A stretch of 64,000 nucleotides of DNA, from assembly GCF_035582795.1 (NCBI RefSeq), contig NC_134372.1:38354316-38418315 (forward strand), given 5' to 3'. The notes under the pieces were generated by a model, which ran no database searches, had not been told where the DNA came from, and saw only the letters and a list, made by a program, of their open reading frames with translations. The position numbers and the translations under genes were made by a program. Shown piece after piece: positions 32,302 through 43,565 of the stretch (positions are counted from its first letter, which is position 1; the number at the start of each line of letters is the position of its first letter). The DNA is from Mycteria americana (Eukaryota > Chordata > Aves > Ciconiiformes > Ciconiidae).

Positions 32302-33890
32302 ACACTGTTGCAACCTTATGAAATGAACTCTCGAGGTGCAGTGTGTCTGCGATGCCCATGCAGTAACCAAGCAAAAACTCTGTTCTTTTAACCATGGTTT
32401 TGCGGAGATTTTCTTCTTTTTAGGTTTAACACTGAAGATTTGATACAATTAAACCAGAAACTGCTTAGGGTATTTGTTTTAAATATTTTTATTCTCTAAA
32501 AGATTTATCTAATGCAGATCTAAATTCATAGTCAACAAGGAGCTTAGTATTAGGGAAATAGCATTTTCACAGAAATGTTCACTTACCTTCTTATAGTTTG
32601 CATAATGGGAGGAATCTGGCAGGATGGTTCACTGTAGTATCAGAAACTCATAATTGGATAAAGTGTCTTTTAAATACCTTCTAGTGTATTTAAGCCCTTT
32701 GTTTTCTCCATTACATATTACAAAACTGCAAAGGCCATGGAGGGTGTTTGCTTTCCTGTTTGGTGGACTGCTTTAAATCTGTAGAGCAAGTCCTATAAAG
32801 CACCACTTAGGTCTTTCCTGCCCAGTTATAGTTAATGGGGAGGGTGTAGTAATAGTGAGCTGGGATGCTTACTGCCGTTTTCTAGAAAAATAGCAATATA
32901 CGATGATGATATATACAGGCAGTTGGCTTCCAAATGGCAAGTGAGTCTGAAGCATCATGTATAAGAGGTGAAGCAGCACATTGACAAAGCCTTTTAAGCC
33001 TGTGTTCACATTGCTCTCACAGTGACTGGGGCCTTATGAGAACAAGATTTTGGTTTTCAGAAAATGTCAAAATGCTACCAAAAAACTGTGCTCTGCAAAA
33101 TTGCATTCTTGCTGGGGTGCAGGTATCAGGGAGAACAAAACGTGCAGCTTGGCTAAAGCAATGCAAGGGGTAAGACAGCATCTGTTCAGCCAGAATACAT
33201 GGACCACTGCTTGTTGACATCAGCTCCATTTTCATGGCTGTTCAGATTTGTAACCAAGATCTTACAGAAATTCACAGTGATTTTAAAAATAAATGCCCCT
33301 AGTTTGAATAACTGATTCAGTGGAATTTCTATAGCCATCATACAGTTGTGTGAAGGAGTATCTTTGGTCTTGTTTTATTTTCATAAAAGTTTTTCTATAG
33401 CAACTTTTTTAATGCTAGTGTTAAGTCTTTGCCATGATCCATAATGCAGTGGTATGTACTATATTGAGGATTTAAACAATAAAAGTAAAGCAGGAACTTT
33501 GATGTAACCTTAATTTATTTTCATTTTTAAATATTTCATTGATGGTATGGTTGTGTTACATTTAACCTGTGTGTCTGGCTAGTGGATTATTAGACTGTCT
33601 TAATTTCCCTCCTACACTACCTTTTACCATAGATTTATTTTGTAGGATGCTTGTTTGCCTTGTATCTGTACTTAGAAAGAGAACTTGGATATTATCTCTA
33701 TGAAGATGCTGTTAGAAAATGAAACCTTGAAAAGTTCTTTTTGAATTTAAACTTTTAATACATGCGGAAAACTTTTATGGATTGTTTTGGTAGTCTTTGT
33801 AAAAAGATACGGTTTTTTGGTTCTAGCTGCAGCTTAAATAGGTAGGGTTGAAATATCAGAAGCTAATAAAAAACCTTTTGCTTCTAGTGC
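32302..33890 (+). other. CEBPG: CEBPG 3' UTR
   Basis: AT-rich non-coding sequence following the CEBPG stop, with AU-rich stretches such as 'taatttattttcatttttaa' near 33509. Poly(A) signals AATAAA are at 33478-33483 and 33865-33870. The second is followed by T-rich and TG-containing sequence and is the likelier end, giving a 3' UTR of about 1.6 kb. Confidence 0.65.
33865..33870 (+). terminator. CEBPG: Likely CEBPG poly(A) signal
   Basis: AATAAA in 'agctaataaaaaacc' followed by 'cttttgcttctagtgctgg'. An alternative AATAAA lies at 33478-33483 in 'aacaataaaagtaaag', which would give a 3' UTR about 390 bases shorter. Confidence 0.55.
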
Positions 33891-36800
33891 TGGCCTCATT
33901 TTTCCTCCCTTTACTATTTCCCTCAAATGCAGAGGTGCCCACCTCAAGCAGCTGTCTTTGAGAAATCAGTGCAATGGTCTCCACTCCTGTCTTCCACTCA
34001 GGTTTTTACTCAATGGAAAGAATCAGAAACTCATTACAGTTTTGGCTGAATTCCTGATTTAACAACAACAAAAAAGACATTTAAGATGGAAAATGTACTG
34101 CAATTGAAGGCGGGGGGAAGGGGAGGAACAGAACACCAAAAACTACAAGGAAAAAGATGACCTGAAAGCATCTCATTTGTTAACTGTGCACCTACTCTGG
34201 TGCAAAAGGCAGGAGCTAGCTCTTCCCTGCTTGTCTGCTCTGTGAATTGGGACTATGTGGCCCTGTTGTCCTGCAGCTGGTTTGACAGGGTGATGTGGGG
34301 TCCTCCCCTAATAACCAGAACAGGGACTCCAAATCTCTGGTATTTGTTTCTGATTTTGGTGAAAATTATTTCTTAAATCTCTTTGAGTGGGAGTAATACT
34401 CTTTCTGATGCTCTGGAGGGTGACTTCTCCACCTGTTATTCCTGACAGCTCCAATTCCACTTCCTTCTTGTTTAAAACAAAACCACTGAGTTATGAAAAG
34501 TCATTTGTTTGCACAATGACATTTCTGGCTTAGCAGTCTCTGCATTTGCTTTGTTTGCCTAGGGAAGTGTGTAGGCTGTGTGCAGCACATCACTTTAATA
34601 TGTGAAGCCATGGACCCAAGACTATAACAAACTATTATTTTAAATCTACCCTCAGTGAGAGTTTGGTGGCAAGAAAGGTGTTAGTCTATTACTCTAAGGC
34701 CCTCCTGCCAAAATAGCTGTCTCAGCCCCCTGAGGAGCAAAGGCAGAGGTGAGGCTTTCCCTCTCTTTGCCCCAAGGTGGAGCAGCCCAGGCTGTGTGAC
34801 AGCAAAATGCCTCAATCTTACCCCTCCACTGCAAGGCCCAGGAGAACACCCATACCTAGGTGACTTGGACGATCCTCTCTCCTTCCTAAAGAAAGGCTGG
34901 AATAAATAAATACACATCTACACAAGAAAATTTCAGTGTAGGCCTATAAAAGTTCAGGTTTTCCTTTTGACACATTTTTCTTAACAACTATAGTCTGTGA
35001 CAGCATACAGTGCCTGTCACTACAAGAAGGAGCGTTACAGCACTATACGTTTCACCAGGAAACCTTATTCCTATTTTCTCACTGTACCACTAAGAGAACA
35101 GATCTACTCTAGCCTCCACGAGCACTAGGAGGCTCTACCACTTTAACTATACCCTGTAGCTGCAGCAGTGTAATTGGAGTGGCAGATAAATCCAGAGTGC
35201 ATCCAACCCCAGGGAGCTGAAGCAATTTAAGTAGTTCAGAAGTGCTCGGACCTTTCTAAACACACAAACTTACTCAACATAACACACTCTTTCTGTTATT
35301 TTGGTGTCGCTCTATTCAAGTCTGTTTGTACCAAGGGGAAAAGGCATTTGGGAAAACATGATAGCTAACACCCTAAAATATCTTAATGTAGTCAAAAAGA
35401 AAGTTTGCCAGAACCTGTATTTCCCCCCCACAAGTACATTTTAAGTGTATTAAATATCACTTTGCTTTTTTTTAAAGGCTTACTTCCCTGCCCCCCCATG
35501 CTACTTTAGAAAAAAGTTCTAATTCACTTTTTGCTTAAGTGGATAAAAATTATCATAATTACAGAACAGACTTCTGGAAGGAAGGATGAAATTTATATTC
35601 ACCAAGTTCATGGGCCTGATTATGAAGGAAAATGGGAGACTGTGCACCATCCCAGACCGAAACACATCCACGTCTTGGGCAAGCAAAACAACAGAGAAGC
35701 CGGTTACGTGAGCGCGTGCCTTCCCCCCCAGAACTCGCGGCAGGGGTTGTTCGCTGGTACATGTCGAAGCAGAACCAGTTCTGCCTCCTGCAGCACGCCA
35801 GATTGCTCGACCTGTTCTGCAGCAGCAGAGCCCGATATTTGCCAAGATTAATCACAGGCAGGGAAAGGCCTATTAACTAGACTGGGGTTATGGCTTAGTT
35901 GAAGCAATTCCAAAACTCTTTTTTTGAAAATCTGTGAAGTGTTACTTTAAAATAGTAACTGCGATTGAACCCAAGCAACAGCAGGTTTCGGAGTGCCCAA
36001 AGCAGTGAGTGATCCCATGGGTGTGTTCAGAGTATGCCACAGGAAAGCACTTTGACGTGGAGGGAACAAGGCTGAGGCCACGAGCACCGTCTTGCAGTGA
36101 AAAAACCTCCGGAGTTTTAGGGGGAGATGAATCTGGAGCAGTACCAGTGTAGCTTCTGTGTTCTGCAAAGCTCGTATCTGCAAAGCTACGAAGGCAAAGC
36201 CTGATGTCCTCTGCACAAATACTACATTTCAGAGGTACGAGACTTGCAGTCACCACAGCAGGAAGCATTAGCGCAGTTGCACATACAAGCTGCTGGTCTC
36301 ACACCTCCCCCCCTCCTTGCCCCTTCCCTTTTGCAGTTGAGACCTCCTGCACTTGCCTCTTACAAACCAATGCCGAGCAACCTTTAAAAAAATGTAAATA
36401 GGCTAATTTGTTAATAAAGTGACATGAAACATGAGGAGTGAAGTCCCCTGGATTACTTCACAATGTGTTTCTTTAGTCTCCAACATGCAGTTTCCTATTT
36501 AGTAATGGGTCACCAAGCTGTTACAAATAAAGAGCAGGTTCTCATCACACAGATCAATCCAATTAGCAAAAAGAGCTCTCTGTAGAGCAACACATTTGAC
36601 AATTTTTAAGGAAATTATTTCAGACCTAAATCCAGCCCCAGGTGGGGGGCACAAAGACAGCAACACAGTAGTTTTTAACACCGTCCAAGCCCCTGTTGTG
36701 TTGTATGCCCCACGTAAGACAGGTGCTTGCAGGCACCCAGAAGCTCACAGTTGGTCCCATCGCCTGCATGCCAGCTCCAGGATGTGAGCAACAGAACCGA

Positions 36801-37990
36801 GATGCTGAGATGATCAAGTCAGCCATTCCCTTCACAGAGGGAAAATCCCCATCTGGCAAGCACTAAGACCCAGAAAGGCCCTGATATCCTGCTGTGACTT
36901 CAGTTCCCCCTGACGCGGCAGAGGGATGCTCTGAAGTGGCTTTGCAGTCAAACTGTGCAACGGAGCCTGAAGACTGAACAGGAGTTTTGATGTGCTCATA
37001 AAGTGAGCAAGATTATTTTTATGTAGTTACAGCAACTAGTGCTATTTTATGATGCAAGAAATGTATTTATTCTCCTGCAGGCTGATGAACACCTACAGTA
37101 AAGAAAGGCTTCTCTGGGTAATTTAAATCTTGCATGAATTGAAAATCATTTTATGATCATTATTAATATGTTTGTGGTGTATCCAAATAAAATTTACATG
37201 ATTTCATTCTGAACCAGCTAACACTGGACAGTTAAAAATAACTCTATCATCCTGCACAGCATATGCTGCTGAATGACCCTGAGCCCTGCAGCAAAGATAC
37301 TCCCTTCTTGCAATTTCTAAGGCTCGTGAACACCACAGCAATCTATGTTTTTAAGGAACAAATAGATGGACAAATCTAATAAGCATCAGGCTGTGTGTGA
37401 AGGATCAGTACACCCACTACCCAGAGCAGAAAAATCTGGCTAATGAAGGGTCAAAGTTTCCAGAGCACAAACTAGTAGAAAGGTCAGATAAAGAAGCAGG
37501 AACGGGAGCAGAAGAGCATAATGATCACAAAGTTGTGAGCATAAATGATGCCAAGGATGAATTTTAATAAAAATTTGATCCTGTTTACTCCATTGACACT
37601 GAAATAAGATCTGTAAGAAAAATATAAGTGTCATTATGTCCACTGAGAACAGCTGATTTTTCTTCTATGTTTTTCACAATACTTGTGATGAAGTTTAAAA
37701 AAGGACTTAGATTGTTACAATTGCTGACAGAATTCAGATAATCCATTTGGTATTTTAAAGAGTCTCAATCATCAAAATTCACATTTAATTGCAAGATATG
37801 TCTGAGCTGAGATTTGACAGAAGTATAAGCCCCACTGATAATGCAGCAGGGTTATTCAGGTGGCACTTGGTAATGTAAACGGCTGATTGCAAGCAACAGC
37901 GTTTGAATTACCTGGATATCAAGTGCTGAAGCCTTCTACCTTCATTTTTAATGAATGAATCATTCCACTAATAGCCTGCCTGCCTCTCTT
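33891..37990. other. CEBPG-PEPD tail-to-tail spacer
   Basis: About 4.1 kb between the two convergent 3' ends. Overlapping open frames at 35.5-35.9 kb on both strands match nothing I know. The segment at about 37.0-37.2 kb is AT-rich and complex, and contains TGATGCAAG (37050-37058), another ATF4-C/EBP-like match that may be chance. No coding exon is supported. Confidence 0.6.
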
Positions 37991-38011
37991 ACTATTAAGA
38001 ATTGGAAGCAT

Positions 38012-38017
38012 TTTATT
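38012..38017 (-). terminator. PEPD: Likely PEPD poly(A) signal
   Basis: The minus strand reads AATAAA about 70 bases after the PEPD stop, so the 3' UTR would be about 90 nt. Right before it on the mRNA lies a perfect 12-base palindrome, ATGCTGCAGCAT (38022-38033). Another AATAAA on this strand is about 1 kb further on, near 37064, and would give a longer 3' UTR. Confidence 0.55.
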
Positions 38018-38085
38018 TTATATGCTGCAGCATTAAATCAGAACGATGACTGATTAGTGTGAGACAGTAAATATCATCCTGAAGT

Positions 38086-38235
38086 TTACTGCTTTTGGCT
38101 GGAGAGGCAGTCAAATGACTTGGCACTGCTTTGGCCTTCTGCCATGAAAGCCTCTATTTCTTCAACAGTACGTGGGACGCATGTTAGCAGCTCCATTCCA
38201 CTGGCTGTCACTGCGATGTCGTCCTCAATCCGGAC
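38086..38235 (-). CDS. PEPD: PEPD last coding exon (human exon 15 equivalent)
   Basis: It encodes the C-terminal 49 residues of prolidase (Xaa-Pro dipeptidase), a cytosolic homodimeric di-manganese enzyme that releases proline from X-Pro dipeptides, chiefly in collagen turnover. The exon opens [20 protein letters not shown], against human VRIEDDVVVTDSGIELLTCV. The Glu of RIEDD matches metal ligand E452 of human. The acceptor is CTCTGTAACAG before GTC, phase 0, and the stop is TAA at 38086-38088. After [12 protein letters not shown] the tail ([17 protein letters not shown]) departs from the human one and is 4 residues longer; the end of the protein is known to be variable. The open frame is intact. 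Confidence 0.97.
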   Translation of the reverse strand, partial: VRIEDDIAVTASGMELLTCVPRTVEEIEAFMAEGQSSAKSFDCLSSQKQ

Positions 38236-41200
38236 CTGTTACAGAGAACACGCGGTTACCAAGGTATTCCAGCTGGGGATGAGAAGCACATCAGGCAGCA
38301 ACAGCAGCGAGAGCACAAGACGTGTTTCAGTCTGCGGTGTTGATACAACACCAGGCAGAGCAACATACTGCGAGCACCGGAATTGCCCATCACCACCAGC
38401 AGTGTGGTGCAGAGCTCTGTAGGGTCCGATCCCCCTTGGGCCACTGGCCCCCGCCACCCTCCTGGGATCACACAAGCTCCATGGTGAGCCCCAGCAGAGC
38501 AGTCCCACAGGAGGTGGTGGCCCCGCAGGTGACTCAGGTGGAGCCTCTGCTACGTCGGGTACACCGGGGACAGGCTGAGCAAGATGCTGCATCAGTGAGC
38601 TCATGCTGCGTAATTATACGGGGCCAATAAATCTTAACCCCCTGACATCAGGAGCAGCAAAAGGGACATTCTCCCCTGAATTTGCCTCCAGCCTTGCTAG
38701 CACATGGTTTGCTAGGGACAGGTTCAACAGCAGTGCCTCCTGACGCCCGAAGTGCCTGTTCTCGAAGCGGTCCTGTTGCTGAGCTGCAGTTAGCTGCTCT
38801 TTGCACTTAAACATCACATTCTCTTTTCTCTAAACACAATAAACTTTCAGAGGAGGAACTGCAACATGAAATAGCTTGTAGCTGATATTCCAAACATTGA
38901 ATTTTGAGCTGATGAGAAAGTCCTAAGCAGGTCAGACATTCCTTTTAAAATACAATCACTACATTTCAAATCATGCAAGGCAAAAGCAGATCCTCTCAGT
39001 TTTCCAGCTCTTGTTCTGTTAAAATTAAAAGTATGCTCCATTTTCTGTTTGACTCTAATCTCTTCTTACCAGTAAATATGCCTACACAGTCACTTCCCGT
39101 TATCTTATCAGAAAAATGTTAGTAAGTCGCTAAGCTGCAATAAAAGCAATTTTAGTAAGTGTAAATCCAAGAGAACACAAACTCTGGGGACTCCCACCTT
39201 ACAGTTGCTTTAATTGTTTCTGACCTCTTGACATTTTCAACTAAAAATAAAGTTGGTTAACATTTGTACTCCTGATTGCAAAATAATCCATTTGTTCAAA
39301 CAAAATGAGTCATCCAGTCCTTATTAAACTGTTTAATGATGTCTTTGCCAGATTATTTCTTTTACTTGGTATCAAGTTAAGTGTATTATAAAGCAGAATT
39401 AAATAAACTCCATTGAGTTCGCACATTTGATTTGGACAGCTGTAAATTTGAAAGCCGCGAGGCTCTTTACACTCAGTGTGCCTGAAAGGCCAGTGCCTTG
39501 CTGCAGAAGAGGAAATCAGCAACACATTGAACGACTCTATGCACTTGAACAGATTTTACCAGGGTGGGTTTTTTGATTCATTGCTTCGAATTTGGCCAGC
39601 TGAGCAAAAAATAACCCAAGGATTCAGCAAGACAGCCACATTGCATCTAAAGGTGAATTGTCTCTCTGCCTCGCAGCAGCCCTCAGCATCTGTCCTGCCG
39701 GGTCTTGGGCCCGGGCACAGCCTGCCTGGGTGGACCAGCCCTTGCCAAAAACCTGCTGGTACCAGGTGTGCCCTGCAAAAGTGACAGGATCCAGGGGACC
39801 GATCTAGTGCCATGGTAAAAGCCAAAGCATTATGTTGGCAAGCATGCCACTATAAACAGAGCTGGGCACGGCGTTGATGTGGAAAGTAAAAATGTTAGTG
39901 CAAAAGTAAGTCTGAGAGCTGAGGCAAGGTCAGCCAAAGCTAGAGCTGACTGCCTACGGAGAACCCCTCTTCCCGAGCACTACCGGCTTCACAAACTTTC
40001 ACCTGCTTGAGTTGAAATTCCCCACTGTATCTGCTACAGAGAAATACTAGCCACAATTCATCTGCTTAACCAGTAAGATTAGCAAAAAAAAGAAAAAAAA
40101 ATTGTTGGTGTTTTCCAGTTCAGTGTTTCATGCCTTCACCAATAGCTCTGCACTCTTTGAGAGGACAGACTGACTTGAAAGCAGAGCAGATGAAAGCCAG
40201 ACTAAGAGGGAGGGGGAAGAACGAGTGGGACGAGGTGTCTGTCAATGCTGTGCCCTATCTAGGCCACAAGAGAAAATCAGGATGGGGAAGGAGATGGAAA
40301 ATGGAGCTAGAGTGACAAAGGGAGCTGGGAGAAGGAAGATACGGTGAGGTGAGACAGGATTGACAAATAATGGACAAAGAGAGATGGGGCTGGCTAAGGA
40401 GTCCAGGAAGGGAGATCTTGGTGGAGGTGAGAAGCGAGACACCCTGTATGAGGAGAGCACACGGGGGTGCTGCAGCCACCTAAGCCAGGGAAGTGAGAGT
40501 TACCAAATGGGGGAGGATGGGGAAACCCATCAGTTTGGAGTGCCACACACAGCAACTTGTCATATAGGAGAAACCTTGTTAGGTCATATAATCAATCCAC
40601 AGCTGTGAATTGCTGTGAAAAGCAGGAGAGCCAGCACTGTCGCACCAGCCTGCTCACCATCAGCAACTCCAAATAGTCTTTGGGTTGTAGCTGGAGGTGC
40701 ACAGACCCACTGCTCCCATGGGGCCTCACCCATCACTCCTAGGAAAGCTCCAGCTCTTTCCCCAGGATCTAACCATTTCTCTGAGTGGATGAATCTCACC
40801 TGAAATGGGTGCTTGCCGTAACAGAGAAGACACACTTCTCACTCTCAGTGCGCCTTTTTCCTTTGCCTAAAAGCAGCCCAAGTGCAGAGGAACACAGGTT
40901 CTCAAGGGGGAGGAAATTTTTGCATTTGCTCTTTTCCTTCATACCCTCCATGCTTCACCCTGAGTTTAAACTCAGCAGCAGCAAGAAGCAGCTTCAGAGG
41001 ACCTGCAAAACCTTCCCTACAGGAGAGTCCAGCATTTGGTCTTGTCTTCTGTCCAAATGGACAAAAGATGCTGGATCTGCCTGGCAAGACTCACTGGCTT
41101 GGGACTGCCTTTCCCAGTGGGGGACAGTGGTTATGAAACTCGCTCTGAGAGCTGTCCCTGTTTGCAGGCTCTTTGTTCAACAGTGCTGCTTGTTTCAGGG

Positions 41201-42399
41201 CTACAGAGTGGTTTGGAATTGGACATGGCTTAAAGGAACAGCAAACTGAGGTGCGAGGTTCACTGCACCAGCAGCTTTCAGGGTGCTCTGCAAACACCCC
41301 AGGGGAGGCTTTGCTTTTTCGCTGTGAAATGGCATGCTTCAAAAAGCACTCCTGCAAAGGTGAAGTGGCCAGGAATGCCAGGACTGTCCCTAAAATGCCT
41401 TTTTCTTATCAAGGGTAGTGGCATGATCTGTCTAGATAGACCTGATTGCACAACTGCCAGCAACAGACCATCATGTGGCTCAACTCAATGGACCCAACTC
41501 TGTCCCAAAGCAGGGCTGTGTGGGCATAGCCAAGGACAGCATAGGAGTTAAATACCAGGGCTGCTGTCAGCTATATACACAGCCTCGCACTTTGTCCTGA
41601 CTTACTAATACAGTCATGCTCCCCAGAGCCTCCCATGTTATCTTCCAAGGAAAGGGGGTTGTAGCACTCATTCATTTCTTTTGGATGATGATATATATAA
41701 AAGGCTTTTAAGAATCAAGAAACAATTTCGGCCAATTAAATAGTCCAGATTTGCATGATGACAGATCCCAGATGTGATTAAAAAAGACCACTGGTGACAT
41801 GTCTCCTTTTTTTTTTTAATCTGTTGAGCATTTGTTTGATTATGGCTGCGGAAAGCAGCAATACTATCCCAGCAAGATCTTAGAGCGGGAGACTTGCCTG
41901 GGAAACGATGACAGGACATGGGCCATACATGCTACCCCACAAAGTAAATTAGCACATGTGCTTCTGTCTGGCTGAAGGATCTACGTGTCTGTTTTTATAG
42001 CTGGTATCCTACAGAGGCAGATGCATGTAGCCAAGGGGACTTATTTCGACTCAGCCATCAACTCACTGATAATTTTTAATAAAGCAAACTTACCACGAGC
42101 AGGGTTCAACTTCTGTATTTCAAGAGGACTGGTTAGGAAATAGAGCTGCCCTTACGTCAAACCCAGGGATAAGTGGATACATTGCAGGGTTGGGGAAGGC
42201 ACTTTCCTGCTACCACGCTACACAAAGTGGCAACGCCAAGATGTTTTCTATAGAGGCTAACAGGCTCTGTACTACACAGTGACTCTTTCTCATCCCGTGC
42301 TGCCAGTCTTCCCTCTTATTCACAAGCAAATCCTCATGTCAGGCACACTTTAATTTAAATGTCCACATATAAACATTTTATAAAAGAGGATCAAGATTA

Positions 42400-42475
42400 G
42401 TAGGGTGAGGCCATGTATTTTATTAGACCAACTGATACGGCTGGCACACAGTCCCTTCATCCAGGCTCAGAAAGA
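42400..42475 (+). repeat. Ancient sauropsid/amniote interspersed repeat
   Basis: 'tagggtgaggccatgtattt' then 'tattagaccaactgatacgg' and 'cttcatccaggctcagaaag' matches the layout of a repeat common in turtles and crocodilians: 'gggtgaggtaatatctttta...ttggaccaacttctgtt...cttcttcaggtctg'. It is diverged, and I do not know its formal family name. Confidence 0.45.
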
Positions 42476-43510
42476 AGCAATAAACTATAAGCTAAATACA
42501 GGTTAGAAACAACTGCTCTTTCTTTAACCTAATTATGTTAATCAGACAACTTAAGAGAAAAGGGTTAAAGAAGGTTTATAAGCAACTAGTCGCTGTTTTT
42601 GGGTTGCCTACAACTATTATTTCTCTTACAAGAACTTTAAAGAAAGGTATATATTTCATTATGACAACTGCTTTTCTATGAAAACTTTTCCAAAAAAAGC
42701 TGTATAGCATTATTTCTGCTGCATAATATGAAATGTTAAAAAGCAGATGAGCATAATGTTTATTGCCTAGTAAACTATTTCATTCCACAACACGCATTCA
42801 CCATAAACCCAGAAACAGAGCTCAACCTTCTGAAAAATAAAAATCAGGACAGAGACAACTGCATGGCTCTGTGAACCAAAGGTAGAAGCAATTAAATATC
42901 CTGCTTTTTATTTGGTTTAACATTTGTTCCTGGGTAAAGGAAGTACTATTGTTTTGAAAAATATTGTAATATTAGCGGATCTTCAAGGTCCTGGGCTTTG
43001 TAAATCTATTTAACTTTTAAATGAGAAACATCTGCAAATGAAAGAAAGTAATGTATTTAACATTTAGCTGTTTTTCAGCATTTTCTCTAAGTTGCATAGG
43101 GTTTTCACATATTAAGTCTAGTGCTAGTTCTACAAATCCTAGGGAAAAATAAAGCCTGAACAGAGACTGAATATTTAAGGCCAAAAAAAGACTGAACGTT
43201 TTTTCTGGGTCTTTGAGAAAACATCATATGAACTGCATGAATCAGTAATCAACTTATGAAGAATGGAAATGTCAAACCCTAAAGGGCAGCATTTGGAGTC
43301 GGTATTTCTCCTTCCCTGAGGAAGGAGAATCAGCTGCTTTTCCTGAGAAATATATACAACTGTATACGCATACCTCTATTTGCACATCTATGCTTATTTA
43401 TGAGAGCGGCGTGGGCAGAGTCCAGGCAGAGCAGAGGTGCCCTGGGACGGGCACTGCGCCAGCGCCCGACAGTAGCTCTTGCCCCACAGAATTTATGACC
43501 TTGGTAAATT

Positions 43511-43565
43511 GGACCTTCGTTTTGCAGATGGAGAACTGAAGTACATATGACTGAGTGAATTTCTG
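43511..43565 (+). repeat. MIR-like SINE scrap
   Basis: 'cgttttgcagatggagaact' then 'gaagtacatatgactgagtg' resembles the MIR block 'attttacagatgaggaaact' then 'gaggcacagagaggttaagt'. It is short and diverged, so chance similarity is possible. Confidence 0.35.
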
